Assembly (NCBI GenBank): GCA_934434905.1
Contig: CAKSAI010000011.1
Coordinates: forward strand, 1 to 24,941
Reading direction: 5' to 3'
Length of the DNA stretch: 24,941 bases
From: an uncultured Lachnospiraceae bacterium
GTDB lineage: Bacteria; Bacillota; Clostridia; Lachnospirales; Lachnospiraceae
The notes beneath the pieces are model-generated. The model searched no databases and was not told the DNA's origin. It saw only the letters and a list, made by a program, of their open reading frames with translations. The translations under genes were made by a program, and so were the position numbers. Positions 6,340-14,719 of this stretch are shown in pieces (the first letter of the stretch is position 1; the number at the start of each line of letters is the position of its first letter).

Positions 6340-8935
6340 CAGCGCAACCAATCCGCATACGGCCTCGAACTGGACGTGCTTTTACGGGAAAAACGGCAAC
6401 TTCTTTAAAATGACAGCCCGCGAAGGGGAGAGCGGGAAATATATCTGGCATCCGGAGAATGTAACGGATACCGCCTATGTGCACAGCTATGCCATGCAGT
6501 CCACCCAGGATGCATGGACTGCGCTTGGATATTATGTATCCCAGACGGGAACGGCAACCTGTACGCCGTACAGCAACACCACGGTCCATGCCAACGGAAG
6601 CAGCTCGGAGCTTATGATCGTGCTCCGCAGCGGTGACACGGGCCGCTACTATCCGCTGTATCCCAGCAAAGGCGTCTGGGAGTGGAAAACCGTGACTGGC
6701 AATGCGCAAAATCCGGATATCGCCAACGGAACCACGATCTTTGAGGCATCTGTCAAAAAGGGCGATACGATCTTCTACGTATCGCGTCCTTCCGGCGATC
6801 AGGCCAGGGGCTATATCAATCTGGTTCCCCAGATTGCACTGACGGATGATTCCACGGCGCTTACTACATATCCGCAGAGAGACGCCTTTACCGGATGGGA
6901 GAACCGTGCGGCGGACGACAGCCTGTATGCGCCCACCTTAAGCTTCGACGTCAGCGCAGAGAAGTATCAGCCGGAAAATATCCGCTATGGCGGACTTGGC
7001 CGGATTGAGTCTGTGCCCAGGGAGGGCGGCGGAACAAGGCTCTGGGCCACGGCGAATGCAGGAGGCACAGGAGAGAGCCCGGAAGTTTTTATCCTTTTTT
7101 ATTACAGCGACGACAATGGGGAGACCTGGAGTGATGCTGTGATGGTAAACGACTATGATACCGTCTTCGGGCGGCGCAACGTGCGGGCCCAGGATCACAG
7201 CTTGTTTTACAATGAACAGACCGGAAAGCTGTGGCTGCTGGTAACCGGCAGCACAGGCTGGTATGACGGCCGCTCTGTGACATATCTGACGATGATCGAT
7301 AATCCGGGGACAGCAAATGTGAAGGATATTACCTGGAGCGAGCCCCGGCTTCTCATGGATAAGCATGAGGTGCTGACCGGAATATCCAACAGCAGGCCCG
7401 CGCTCTTAAGCGACGGAACGATTGTCATTCCGCTGTGGAATGAACACTATGTGCCTGCCGGGTTTGCGGAACCCAACAAGCTGTATACGCCGGCGAATGT
7501 GATCCCGGAGCGGTATCAGGTAGCCAGCGCGATCCTGACGGACGCCAATGGGACTTCCTTTACGCGTGCCGGCGGGGCGGCGCTGTCGGATCCATCGAAG
7601 CGGCTGTTTGACGAGACGTCCATCTATCAGAAGGATATGAGCAATCCCAATGAGCTTGTTATGGTGAGCCGTGTGCGGGCCGGGCTGGCAGCCTTTGAAT
7701 CCCACGACAAAGGGGTAACCTGGACCCAGATGGAGGTACCCAATAATTCCAACACCTTTAATTTCTGGGCGGATAACGGGGAGAAGCTTGGAACCTGTTC
7801 CAACTTTGTCCTGCAGCGGTTGGATTCCGGCAACCTGCTGATGGTCTATTATGATGATACCACCGGTCAACAGAACCGTATACGGCTGGTGGCGCGTATC
7901 TCCACGGACAACGGTGTTACCTGGTCCGGCGGCTTGCTGCTGGGAGACGGATCCTACCCCTATGCGACCCAGACGTCGGATGGCACGATCCATGTGGTAT
8001 ATGACAAGACTATTCGGGAAATATATCCCCGCATATACCACACGGCCTTCACGGAAGCGGATGTGTTGGCAGGAGACAGCGTTACCATGAACGAACGGAA
8101 TGTCGTATGTCGGTACACCGGAGAGCCGGTGTTTCATAAAACCAGATCCATGAAGCATTCCGGTCTGTATGCGAAGTATGCCGAAGGATTGACAGCGGAA
8201 GACGCCCACTCCTCCGGGGAGGCCGATATAGCGGAGTTCTGGTATAAATACGGTTCCCGATTTGATTTTGAAAATCTGACGATCATGGAAGCCGCGCCTT
8301 ACTGGCGCAACGAGAGCGATACCAACCGGGTCGCCGCCTGGTACCTGACCGCCCAAGGGGAACTGGATACCGCCATCTGCTGGCGCTCCTTAAGCAATGC
8401 CAACGTAACATATTCCACCGGGTTTGGCGACGTCTATCTGACGAAGGCTTCGGGAAGCGCGGACGTCATGATCGTCCAGAAGCGCGGGGATAAGTATTAT
8501 CCGCTGTGGCCGGTCAAAGGGGAGTTTCAGTGGAAGACCATCAAGGACGCGGAGCGTGTCAGCCTGTCCGGGGAAAATGCTGTGACTACAGCCGTGAAGC
8601 CTTACGATGAGATCATGGTAGTGCTTCGGGCTGGAAGCGCCCAGATCACCATTGATCCGTCGGTCTCCTATACCACAAAGGAAGCGGACAGCACGATAGT
8701 CATCGATCATCTGGCGGATTCGCTCTTCCTGACCTACATGGGACGGCCAGCAAAAACTGGCGTCAAGGGGGATGCCAATGGCGACGGGGTGTTGAGTATA
8801 GCAGATCTGGTGCGTGTGAAAGTGGAATTGTCAGGAGGAGATCGTTTTTCTTCTGAGGACGCCATGTTAAGTAACGGGATAGAAATTGTAGAAGATGATT
8901 TGGTGCAAATTCGGCGGCTGCTTATCAGGCGGTAA
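6155..8935 (+). CDS. Secreted sialidase-fold (BNR/Asp-box) protein with C-terminal dockerin-like domain
   Basis: It has 926 residues from ATG 6155. ATG 6194, the only start available to the paralog downstream, is the main alternative (913 residues). Divergence from the paralog upstream of 6194 is partly synonymous (ACG/ACC, AAG/AAA, GCA/GCG), which favours coding from 6155. Signal peptide ends near GFVSA|AD (about 44-49). Order of domains: PLWP module (57-228, PLYPSKGVWEW at 167-177); six-bladed-propeller-type region (about 258-653) with Asp boxes SDDNGETW (318-325), SHDKGVTW (516-523) and STDNGVTW (583-590), a DETSI segment and a YPYATQTSDGTIHVVY strand typical of the sialidase superfamily; second PLWP module (727-836, PLWPVKGEFQW at 783-793); dockerin-like tail (870-926) with a calcium loop D873-x-N875-x-D877-G...D884 and a degenerate second half. 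Sialidase activity is likely by fold only; the arginine triad was not placed. A dockerin implies a cohesin partner encoded elsewhere. Confidence 0.85.
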   Translation: MKKTIKEKARENQMKGKWKKRVLSLMLTAGMILGGITAMPGDSGFVSAADITNDQPSWFIGNSATNPHTASNWTCFYGKNGNFFKMTAREGESGKYIWHPENVTDTAYVHSYAMQSTQDAWTALGYYVSQTGTATCTPYSNTTVHANGSSSELMIVLRSGDTGRYYPLYPSKGVWEWKTVTGNAQNPDIANGTTIFEASVKKGDTIFYVSRPSGDQARGYINLVPQIALTDDSTALTTYPQRDAFTGWENRAADDSLYAPTLSFDVSAEKYQPENIRYGGLGRIESVPREGGGTRLWATANAGGTGESPEVFILFYYSDDNGETWSDAVMVNDYDTVFGRRNVRAQDHSLFYNEQTGKLWLLVTGSTGWYDGRSVTYLTMIDNPGTANVKDITWSEPRLLMDKHEVLTGISNSRPALLSDGTIVIPLWNEHYVPAGFAEPNKLYTPANVIPERYQVASAILTDANGTSFTRAGGAALSDPSKRLFDETSIYQKDMSNPNELVMVSRVRAGLAAFESHDKGVTWTQMEVPNNSNTFNFWADNGEKLGTCSNFVLQRLDSGNLLMVYYDDTTGQQNRIRLVARISTDNGVTWSGGLLLGDGSYPYATQTSDGTIHVVYDKTIREIYPRIYHTAFTEADVLAGDSVTMNERNVVCRYTGEPVFHKTRSMKHSGLYAKYAEGLTAEDAHSSGEADIAEFWYKYGSRFDFENLTIMEAAPYWRNESDTNRVAAWYLTAQGELDTAICWRSLSNANVTYSTGFGDVYLTKASGSADVMIVQKRGDKYYPLWPVKGEFQWKTIKDAERVSLSGENAVTTAVKPYDEIMVVLRAGSAQITIDPSVSYTTKEADSTIVIDHLADSLFLTYMGRPAKTGVKGDANGDGVLSIADLVRVKVELSGGDRFSSEDAMLSNGIEIVEDDLVQIRRLLIRR
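6186..8676 (+). repeat. First copy of a 2491-bp perfect direct repeat
   Basis: This stretch matches 8976-11466 at an offset of 2790 bases with no difference that I could find, and both strands translate identically over nearly all of it. Just outside it the copies differ at once: eight differences in the 25 bases upstream, and differences at 8677, 8710 and 8720 before homology ends at about 8738. It covers the signal peptide, both PLWP modules and the whole propeller. No terminal inverted repeats or transposase are present, so it is a gene duplication and not an insertion sequence. Confidence 0.93.
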
Positions 8936-8975
8936 TAGGATAAAGAAGGAGAGACCATCAAAAGGAAAGCGAGGA

Positions 8976-11466
8976 AAAATCAGATGAAGGGAAAATGGAA
9001 AAAACGAGTTTTATCACTGATGTTGACGGCGGGAATGATCCTGGGAGGAATAACGGCCATGCCGGGAGACAGTGGTTTTGTCTCGGCGGCGGATATCACC
9101 AACGATCAGCCGTCCTGGTTTATCGGTAACAGCGCAACCAATCCGCATACGGCCTCGAACTGGACGTGCTTTTACGGGAAAAACGGCAACTTCTTTAAAA
9201 TGACAGCCCGCGAAGGGGAGAGCGGGAAATATATCTGGCATCCGGAGAATGTAACGGATACCGCCTATGTGCACAGCTATGCCATGCAGTCCACCCAGGA
9301 TGCATGGACTGCGCTTGGATATTATGTATCCCAGACGGGAACGGCAACCTGTACGCCGTACAGCAACACCACGGTCCATGCCAACGGAAGCAGCTCGGAG
9401 CTTATGATCGTGCTCCGCAGCGGTGACACGGGCCGCTACTATCCGCTGTATCCCAGCAAAGGCGTCTGGGAGTGGAAAACCGTGACTGGCAATGCGCAAA
9501 ATCCGGATATCGCCAACGGAACCACGATCTTTGAGGCATCTGTCAAAAAGGGCGATACGATCTTCTACGTATCGCGTCCTTCCGGCGATCAGGCCAGGGG
9601 CTATATCAATCTGGTTCCCCAGATTGCACTGACGGATGATTCCACGGCGCTTACTACATATCCGCAGAGAGACGCCTTTACCGGATGGGAGAACCGTGCG
9701 GCGGACGACAGCCTGTATGCGCCCACCTTAAGCTTCGACGTCAGCGCAGAGAAGTATCAGCCGGAAAATATCCGCTATGGCGGACTTGGCCGGATTGAGT
9801 CTGTGCCCAGGGAGGGCGGCGGAACAAGGCTCTGGGCCACGGCGAATGCAGGAGGCACAGGAGAGAGCCCGGAAGTTTTTATCCTTTTTTATTACAGCGA
9901 CGACAATGGGGAGACCTGGAGTGATGCTGTGATGGTAAACGACTATGATACCGTCTTCGGGCGGCGCAACGTGCGGGCCCAGGATCACAGCTTGTTTTAC
10001 AATGAACAGACCGGAAAGCTGTGGCTGCTGGTAACCGGCAGCACAGGCTGGTATGACGGCCGCTCTGTGACATATCTGACGATGATCGATAATCCGGGGA
10101 CAGCAAATGTGAAGGATATTACCTGGAGCGAGCCCCGGCTTCTCATGGATAAGCATGAGGTGCTGACCGGAATATCCAACAGCAGGCCCGCGCTCTTAAG
10201 CGACGGAACGATTGTCATTCCGCTGTGGAATGAACACTATGTGCCTGCCGGGTTTGCGGAACCCAACAAGCTGTATACGCCGGCGAATGTGATCCCGGAG
10301 CGGTATCAGGTAGCCAGCGCGATCCTGACGGACGCCAATGGGACTTCCTTTACGCGTGCCGGCGGGGCGGCGCTGTCGGATCCATCGAAGCGGCTGTTTG
10401 ACGAGACGTCCATCTATCAGAAGGATATGAGCAATCCCAATGAGCTTGTTATGGTGAGCCGTGTGCGGGCCGGGCTGGCAGCCTTTGAATCCCACGACAA
10501 AGGGGTAACCTGGACCCAGATGGAGGTACCCAATAATTCCAACACCTTTAATTTCTGGGCGGATAACGGGGAGAAGCTTGGAACCTGTTCCAACTTTGTC
10601 CTGCAGCGGTTGGATTCCGGCAACCTGCTGATGGTCTATTATGATGATACCACCGGTCAACAGAACCGTATACGGCTGGTGGCGCGTATCTCCACGGACA
10701 ACGGTGTTACCTGGTCCGGCGGCTTGCTGCTGGGAGACGGATCCTACCCCTATGCGACCCAGACGTCGGATGGCACGATCCATGTGGTATATGACAAGAC
10801 TATTCGGGAAATATATCCCCGCATATACCACACGGCCTTCACGGAAGCGGATGTGTTGGCAGGAGACAGCGTTACCATGAACGAACGGAATGTCGTATGT
10901 CGGTACACCGGAGAGCCGGTGTTTCATAAAACCAGATCCATGAAGCATTCCGGTCTGTATGCGAAGTATGCCGAAGGATTGACAGCGGAAGACGCCCACT
11001 CCTCCGGGGAGGCCGATATAGCGGAGTTCTGGTATAAATACGGTTCCCGATTTGATTTTGAAAATCTGACGATCATGGAAGCCGCGCCTTACTGGCGCAA
11101 CGAGAGCGATACCAACCGGGTCGCCGCCTGGTACCTGACCGCCCAAGGGGAACTGGATACCGCCATCTGCTGGCGCTCCTTAAGCAATGCCAACGTAACA
11201 TATTCCACCGGGTTTGGCGACGTCTATCTGACGAAGGCTTCGGGAAGCGCGGACGTCATGATCGTCCAGAAGCGCGGGGATAAGTATTATCCGCTGTGGC
11301 CGGTCAAAGGGGAGTTTCAGTGGAAGACCATCAAGGACGCGGAGCGTGTCAGCCTGTCCGGGGAAAATGCTGTGACTACAGCCGTGAAGCCTTACGATGA
11401 GATCATGGTAGTGCTTCGGGCTGGAAGCGCCCAGATCACCATTGATCCGTCGGTCTCCTATACCAC
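8976..11466 (+). repeat. Second copy of the 2491-bp perfect direct repeat
   Basis: It is identical to 6186-8676. The first difference after it is T11467 against A8677; C11500/T8710 and C11510/T8720 follow, and the sequences separate completely after the shared GACCTAC. The last change is nonsynonymous (Pro/Ser). Confidence 0.93.
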
Positions 11467-11980
11467 TAAGGAAGCGGACAGCACGATAGTCATCGATCAC
11501 CTGGCGGATCCGCTCTTCCTGACCTACGATGAGCTGAACCCAGATCTGCAGCCAACCACCGTAAGCATTACCGTGAAGGCTGGCGAAGGCGGAACCATCA
11601 CCCAGGTCAGTGGCAGCAATAACGTTGGAGACGATATTTCCTATGAGATCAAGCCGAAGGATGGCTACAAGATTGCAGACGTCCTTGTGGACGGCGTTTC
11701 GGTCGGAGCAGTCAGCCGGTATACCTTTACGGATCTGAAGGAAGATCATACGTTGGAAGCGAAATTTGAGAATCTTTCTGGCAGCGGAAGTGGAAGCGGA
11801 GACAGTAGCGGAAACAACGGCAGCAGTGGCAATGGAACAAGCGGAGGAAGCGGCGATAACAGCAAGCCCAAGACCGGGGATCCGGCGAAGCCTGCGGCAT
11901 TGTCGGTACTCATGCTTTTGGCAGCAGCAGCCCTGACGGCTCTGCTCGTGGCAGGAAAGAAGAAAGGAAGAAACGTATGA
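8984..11980 (+). CDS. Cell-wall-anchored sialidase-fold (BNR/Asp-box) protein
   Basis: The protein has 998 residues from ATG 8984, with GAGG 9 bases upstream; no in-frame start exists further up because a TAG closes the frame. Residues 1-842 match the preceding protein except for one S/P change at 843: signal peptide, PLWP module (44-215), propeller (about 245-640) with Asp boxes at 305-312, 503-510 and 570-577, and second PLWP module (714-823). The C-terminus differs completely. It has a bacterial-repeat/InlB-like beta domain (about 855-925, containing KPKDGYKIADVLVDG), a Ser/Gly-rich linker (about 926-961), and a sortase signal PKTGD (962-966) followed by a hydrophobic helix and KKKGR. The signal lacks the leading Leu of LPXTG, as often in Clostridia. 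It is the wall-bound partner of the dockerin version. Its stop overlaps the start of the first permease gene (ATGA), tying it to the importer. Confidence 0.9.
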   Translation: MKGKWKKRVLSLMLTAGMILGGITAMPGDSGFVSAADITNDQPSWFIGNSATNPHTASNWTCFYGKNGNFFKMTAREGESGKYIWHPENVTDTAYVHSYAMQSTQDAWTALGYYVSQTGTATCTPYSNTTVHANGSSSELMIVLRSGDTGRYYPLYPSKGVWEWKTVTGNAQNPDIANGTTIFEASVKKGDTIFYVSRPSGDQARGYINLVPQIALTDDSTALTTYPQRDAFTGWENRAADDSLYAPTLSFDVSAEKYQPENIRYGGLGRIESVPREGGGTRLWATANAGGTGESPEVFILFYYSDDNGETWSDAVMVNDYDTVFGRRNVRAQDHSLFYNEQTGKLWLLVTGSTGWYDGRSVTYLTMIDNPGTANVKDITWSEPRLLMDKHEVLTGISNSRPALLSDGTIVIPLWNEHYVPAGFAEPNKLYTPANVIPERYQVASAILTDANGTSFTRAGGAALSDPSKRLFDETSIYQKDMSNPNELVMVSRVRAGLAAFESHDKGVTWTQMEVPNNSNTFNFWADNGEKLGTCSNFVLQRLDSGNLLMVYYDDTTGQQNRIRLVARISTDNGVTWSGGLLLGDGSYPYATQTSDGTIHVVYDKTIREIYPRIYHTAFTEADVLAGDSVTMNERNVVCRYTGEPVFHKTRSMKHSGLYAKYAEGLTAEDAHSSGEADIAEFWYKYGSRFDFENLTIMEAAPYWRNESDTNRVAAWYLTAQGELDTAICWRSLSNANVTYSTGFGDVYLTKASGSADVMIVQKRGDKYYPLWPVKGEFQWKTIKDAERVSLSGENAVTTAVKPYDEIMVVLRAGSAQITIDPSVSYTTKEADSTIVIDHLADPLFLTYDELNPDLQPTTVSITVKAGEGGTITQVSGSNNVGDDISYEIKPKDGYKIADVLVDGVSVGAVSRYTFTDLKEDHTLEAKFENLSGSGSGSGDSSGNNGSSGNGTSGGSGDNSKPKTGDPAKPAALSVLMLLAAAALTALLVAGKKKGRNV

Positions 11981-12873
11981 GGACATATCTAAGACGGCAT
12001 TGGCAGAAATACTTCATGTTTCTGCCGGCGGCCATCCTCCTTCTCATCTTCAATTATGTTCCCATGTACGGTGTGGTGTTGGCCTTCAAGGAGTTTTCTC
12101 CCAAGGCCGGCATCCTGGGGAGCCGATGGGCGGGGTTAGCCAACTTCAAGACGTTGTTTTCCAACCCGTATTTCTTCACGGTACTGGGAAATACCTTGAA
12201 GATCAGCCTGCTGAAATTCGTGGCGGGCTTCCCCATCCCCATTGTGTTGAGCCTGATGCTCAACGAGGTGCGCAGCAGGAAGTTCAAGCGGACGGTGCAG
12301 ACGGTTTCCTATCTGCCCTACTTTATCTCCTGGGTGGTGGTGGCCGGGATCCTCATCAATATCTGCAGTATTGAAGGGGGACTTATTAATCGGCTGATTA
12401 CTGCACTGGGCGGGGAGCCGGTGAATTTCTTTGGCAACGGCAAGGCCTTTCTGGGGCTTTTGGTGGTGTCGGATATCTGGAAGGGAGCCGGATGGGGGAC
12501 CATCATCTACTTCGCGGCACTGTCCGGCGTGGATCCGGCCATCTGTGAGGCGGCTATGATCGACGGGGCAGGTCGGTGGCAGCGGATCGTGCATATCATT
12601 TTCCCGGCGCTGGTCCCGGCGATTTCCATCAACCTGCTGATGACCTGCAGCAATGTGATGTATGCGGGCTTTGACCAGATCTTCAACCTGTATAACCGGA
12701 CAGTCTATGCCAGTGCGGATATTATCGACACCTATATCTACCGCATCGGCATCACCGATGGCAAATATGAGATGTCCACGGCGTTGGGGCTGTTTAATTC
12801 GGTGATCACGCTGATTCTGGTCCTGACGGCTAATAAGCTCATCCACAAGCTTGGAGGGAGGGGATTATGGTGA
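11977..12873 (+). CDS. ABC sugar transporter permease, LplB type (CUT1)
   Basis: This 298-residue inner-membrane permease has a short basic N-terminus followed by the FMFLPAAILLLIFNYVPMYG helix typical of LplB/UgpA-like proteins, about six membrane helices, and the cytoplasmic EAA loop EAAMIDGAGRWQRIVHIIFP (191-210) that docks on the ATPase. Homologues import oligosaccharides or related compounds together with a YtcP-type second permease and an LplA-type binding protein, and both are encoded just downstream. No ATPase gene is in the locus; CUT1 systems of this kind commonly share a MsmK-like ATPase encoded elsewhere. The start codon lies inside the stop of the wall-anchored enzyme gene (ATGA, 11977-11980), so translation is probably coupled. 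Confidence 0.93.
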   Translation: MRTYLRRHWQKYFMFLPAAILLLIFNYVPMYGVVLAFKEFSPKAGILGSRWAGLANFKTLFSNPYFFTVLGNTLKISLLKFVAGFPIPIVLSLMLNEVRSRKFKRTVQTVSYLPYFISWVVVAGILINICSIEGGLINRLITALGGEPVNFFGNGKAFLGLLVVSDIWKGAGWGTIIYFAALSGVDPAICEAAMIDGAGRWQRIVHIIFPALVPAISINLLMTCSNVMYAGFDQIFNLYNRTVYASADIIDTYIYRIGITDGKYEMSTALGLFNSVITLILVLTANKLIHKLGGRGLW

Positions 12874-13745
12874 AAAAAAGAAGAAGGTGTGCAGCCAGGG
12901 AGCGTGTATTTCAACTTGTAAACGGCTTTTTCCTGTGCCTGGTGGCGCTGGCGACGGTGTTTCCGCTGCTGTATGTGCTGTACAAATCCCTGACTACCTA
13001 TTCCGTGGATCCCATGGGAGTTCGCCGTACGTTCCTGGATCTTGGTGCGTATCAGTATATTTTCCGGGATGATTCCATTGGAAAAGCGTTTTTCCTCACG
13101 GCCGGAGTGGTGGTGGTCTCCACGGTTCTGCATGTGCTTGTCACCATGCTGGCGGCCTATCCGCTGTCCAAGAGCGATCTGAAGGGCAGGCGGGTCATGC
13201 TGGGGTTTGTGCTGATCACCATGGTGTTTTCCGGCGGATTGATGCCTTATTATATTTTGATCGGTGATCTGAATTTGCGAAATAACGTGCTGGTGTATAT
13301 TATTCCGGGCTTGGTATCAGGCTTCAACATTATAGTGGCCCGGAACTTCATCTCGGGGATCCCGGTGAGCCTGGAGGAGTCGGCCAAGATCGACGGTGCC
13401 TCGGATCTCACGGTGTTTTACCGCATTGTGCTGCCGCTGTCCAAGCCCATTATCTGCACCATCGCCCTGTGGTTTGCGGTGGCGAAATGGAACGACTGGA
13501 TGACAGGGCTTCTGTATGTCCGACAGGCGGACTTAAAGCTTTTGCAGAACGTGCTGCGGGATATGCTCATCAGCGGCTCCGGCATGAACGACTCCCTGGG
13601 CCTTGGCACCAGTGACAAATTTATGCTGATGGAAAATATCAAGATGGCGGTGATCATCGTGGCCACCGTGCCCATCTTATGTATCTATCCTTTTGTACAA
13701 AAGTATTTTATCAACGGAACGATGCTGGGGGCAGTCAAGGAGTAG
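12867..13745 (+). CDS. ABC sugar transporter permease, YtcP/AraQ type (CUT1)
   Basis: The 292-residue second permease forms the heterodimer channel with the preceding one. It has a basic N-terminus, a first helix FFLCLVALATVFPLLYVLYK (21-40), the conserved MVFSGGLMPYYILI segment (119-132) and the EAA loop EESAKIDGASDLTVFYRIVLP (170-190). The C-terminus PFVQKYFINGTMLGAVKE is the usual ending for this group. Its ATG overlaps the stop of the first permease by 7 bases (12867-12873), with GGAGGGAGGGG just upstream as ribosome site, so the two subunits should be made together. Confidence 0.93.
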   Translation: MVKKRRRCAARERVFQLVNGFFLCLVALATVFPLLYVLYKSLTTYSVDPMGVRRTFLDLGAYQYIFRDDSIGKAFFLTAGVVVVSTVLHVLVTMLAAYPLSKSDLKGRRVMLGFVLITMVFSGGLMPYYILIGDLNLRNNVLVYIIPGLVSGFNIIVARNFISGIPVSLEESAKIDGASDLTVFYRIVLPLSKPIICTIALWFAVAKWNDWMTGLLYVRQADLKLLQNVLRDMLISGSGMNDSLGLGTSDKFMLMENIKMAVIIVATVPILCIYPFVQKYFINGTMLGAVKE

Positions 13746-13771
13746 CGTCCTCAGAGAAAAGGAGTTTGAAC

Positions 13772-14719
13772 GTGGAAAAGTTTTTGATCGATACGGATAT
13801 CGGTGACGATATTGACGATGCCCTGGCCATCGCCCTGGCCATCGGCTTGAAGGCGAAGGTAGTTGGCATTACCACAGCCTTTCTGAATACCCAGCTCCGT
13901 GCCAGGCAGGCCAGGAAGCTTTTGTCCCTTCTGGGGGCGGAAGGGACGCCTGTCTATGCCGGATACGGGGATTCATTGGAAAAGAAAAACGATACGGCAA
14001 GGATGATCTGTCAGTACACGCCGGATCTTATGGAGGAGCGTTTTTGTCCGGCCAATCCGGGGGAGGGCGCTAAAGGGGAGGCCGCGGTGGATTTTATGAT
14101 CGAGATGGCCGGTACTTACGGGAAAGAGCTGACCATTGTGGGGCTTGCACCCATGATGAACATCGCCAGGGCCATATTAAAGGCGCCGGAGGAGATGAAA
14201 AAGGTAGGGCGCATTGTACTGATGGCGGGTTCCTTTTTCGAGCAGTTCATTGAGTGGAATGTGCTCTGCGACCCGGAGGCGGCCAGGGTTGTTCTGGGGT
14301 TTGATGTGCCGGTTTACTGCGTCGGTACAGATGTGACGTTGCCCTGTCTGGTGACGGAGGAGGAGTACCGCCGGATGGTTAGTGGCGGGGACACACCTAT
14401 GGGGGAATACCTGTCCTTGCTGGTAGAAAAGTGGGTGAACGTTTCCGGGCGGCTGCCGATCCTTCATGACCCCTTGGCGGTATATGCGGCGGTCACAGGA
14501 AAGGGCGTGGAATTTGAACGGAGGCTGGTGGGCGTGGAACTGGGCGGTGCATACTGTCGGGGACTGACGTTGGATCTGGACAATGTAAGCCGCCATGAGT
14601 CGGAGCCCCGGCCGGGGAAGCGGATCTTTGTGGGTAAGCATGTGGAAGAAAAAGTGTTTAAGGAAGATTTTTTCCGAATCGTATTTGGTGAGCGTGAAAA
14701 GGAGGAGAAAGAAGCATGA
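13772..14719 (+). CDS. Inosine/uridine-preferring nucleoside hydrolase family enzyme
   Basis: It has 315 residues from GTG 13772, which sits 7 bases after AAGGAG. The frame is open further upstream, but that part overlaps the permease gene and lacks a ribosome site. Members cleave N-glycosidic bonds of ribonucleosides with a calcium bound by an Asp cluster, which is present as DTDIGDDIDD (7-16). Other family marks are GLAPMMNIARAI, the EWNVLCDPEAARVV segment and HDPLAVYAAVT near the C-terminus with the final calcium/sugar-binding Asp. No signal peptide is seen, so it acts in the cytoplasm. It lies inside a sugar-import operon between permease and binding-protein genes, which suggests that its substrate enters by this transporter: a ribosylated or ribose-like compound, or a substrate not known for the family. 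Confidence 0.9.
   Translation: MEKFLIDTDIGDDIDDALAIALAIGLKAKVVGITTAFLNTQLRARQARKLLSLLGAEGTPVYAGYGDSLEKKNDTARMICQYTPDLMEERFCPANPGEGAKGEAAVDFMIEMAGTYGKELTIVGLAPMMNIARAILKAPEEMKKVGRIVLMAGSFFEQFIEWNVLCDPEAARVVLGFDVPVYCVGTDVTLPCLVTEEEYRRMVSGGDTPMGEYLSLLVEKWVNVSGRLPILHDPLAVYAAVTGKGVEFERRLVGVELGGAYCRGLTLDLDNVSRHESEPRPGKRIFVGKHVEEKVFKEDFFRIVFGEREKEEKEA

Noticed and set aside
6186..11466. Duplicated block as an insertion sequence or transposon
   Set aside because: No transposase, no terminal inverted repeats, and edges fall within coding sequence.
6155..11980. Firm call of GH33 sialidase activity
   Set aside because: Asp boxes and propeller strands are clear, but the arginine triad and catalytic residues could not be placed, and no sialic-acid genes are nearby.
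13679..13771. N-terminal extension of the nucleoside hydrolase
   Set aside because: It overlaps the permease gene, and the family N-terminus and an AAGGAG site support GTG 13772.
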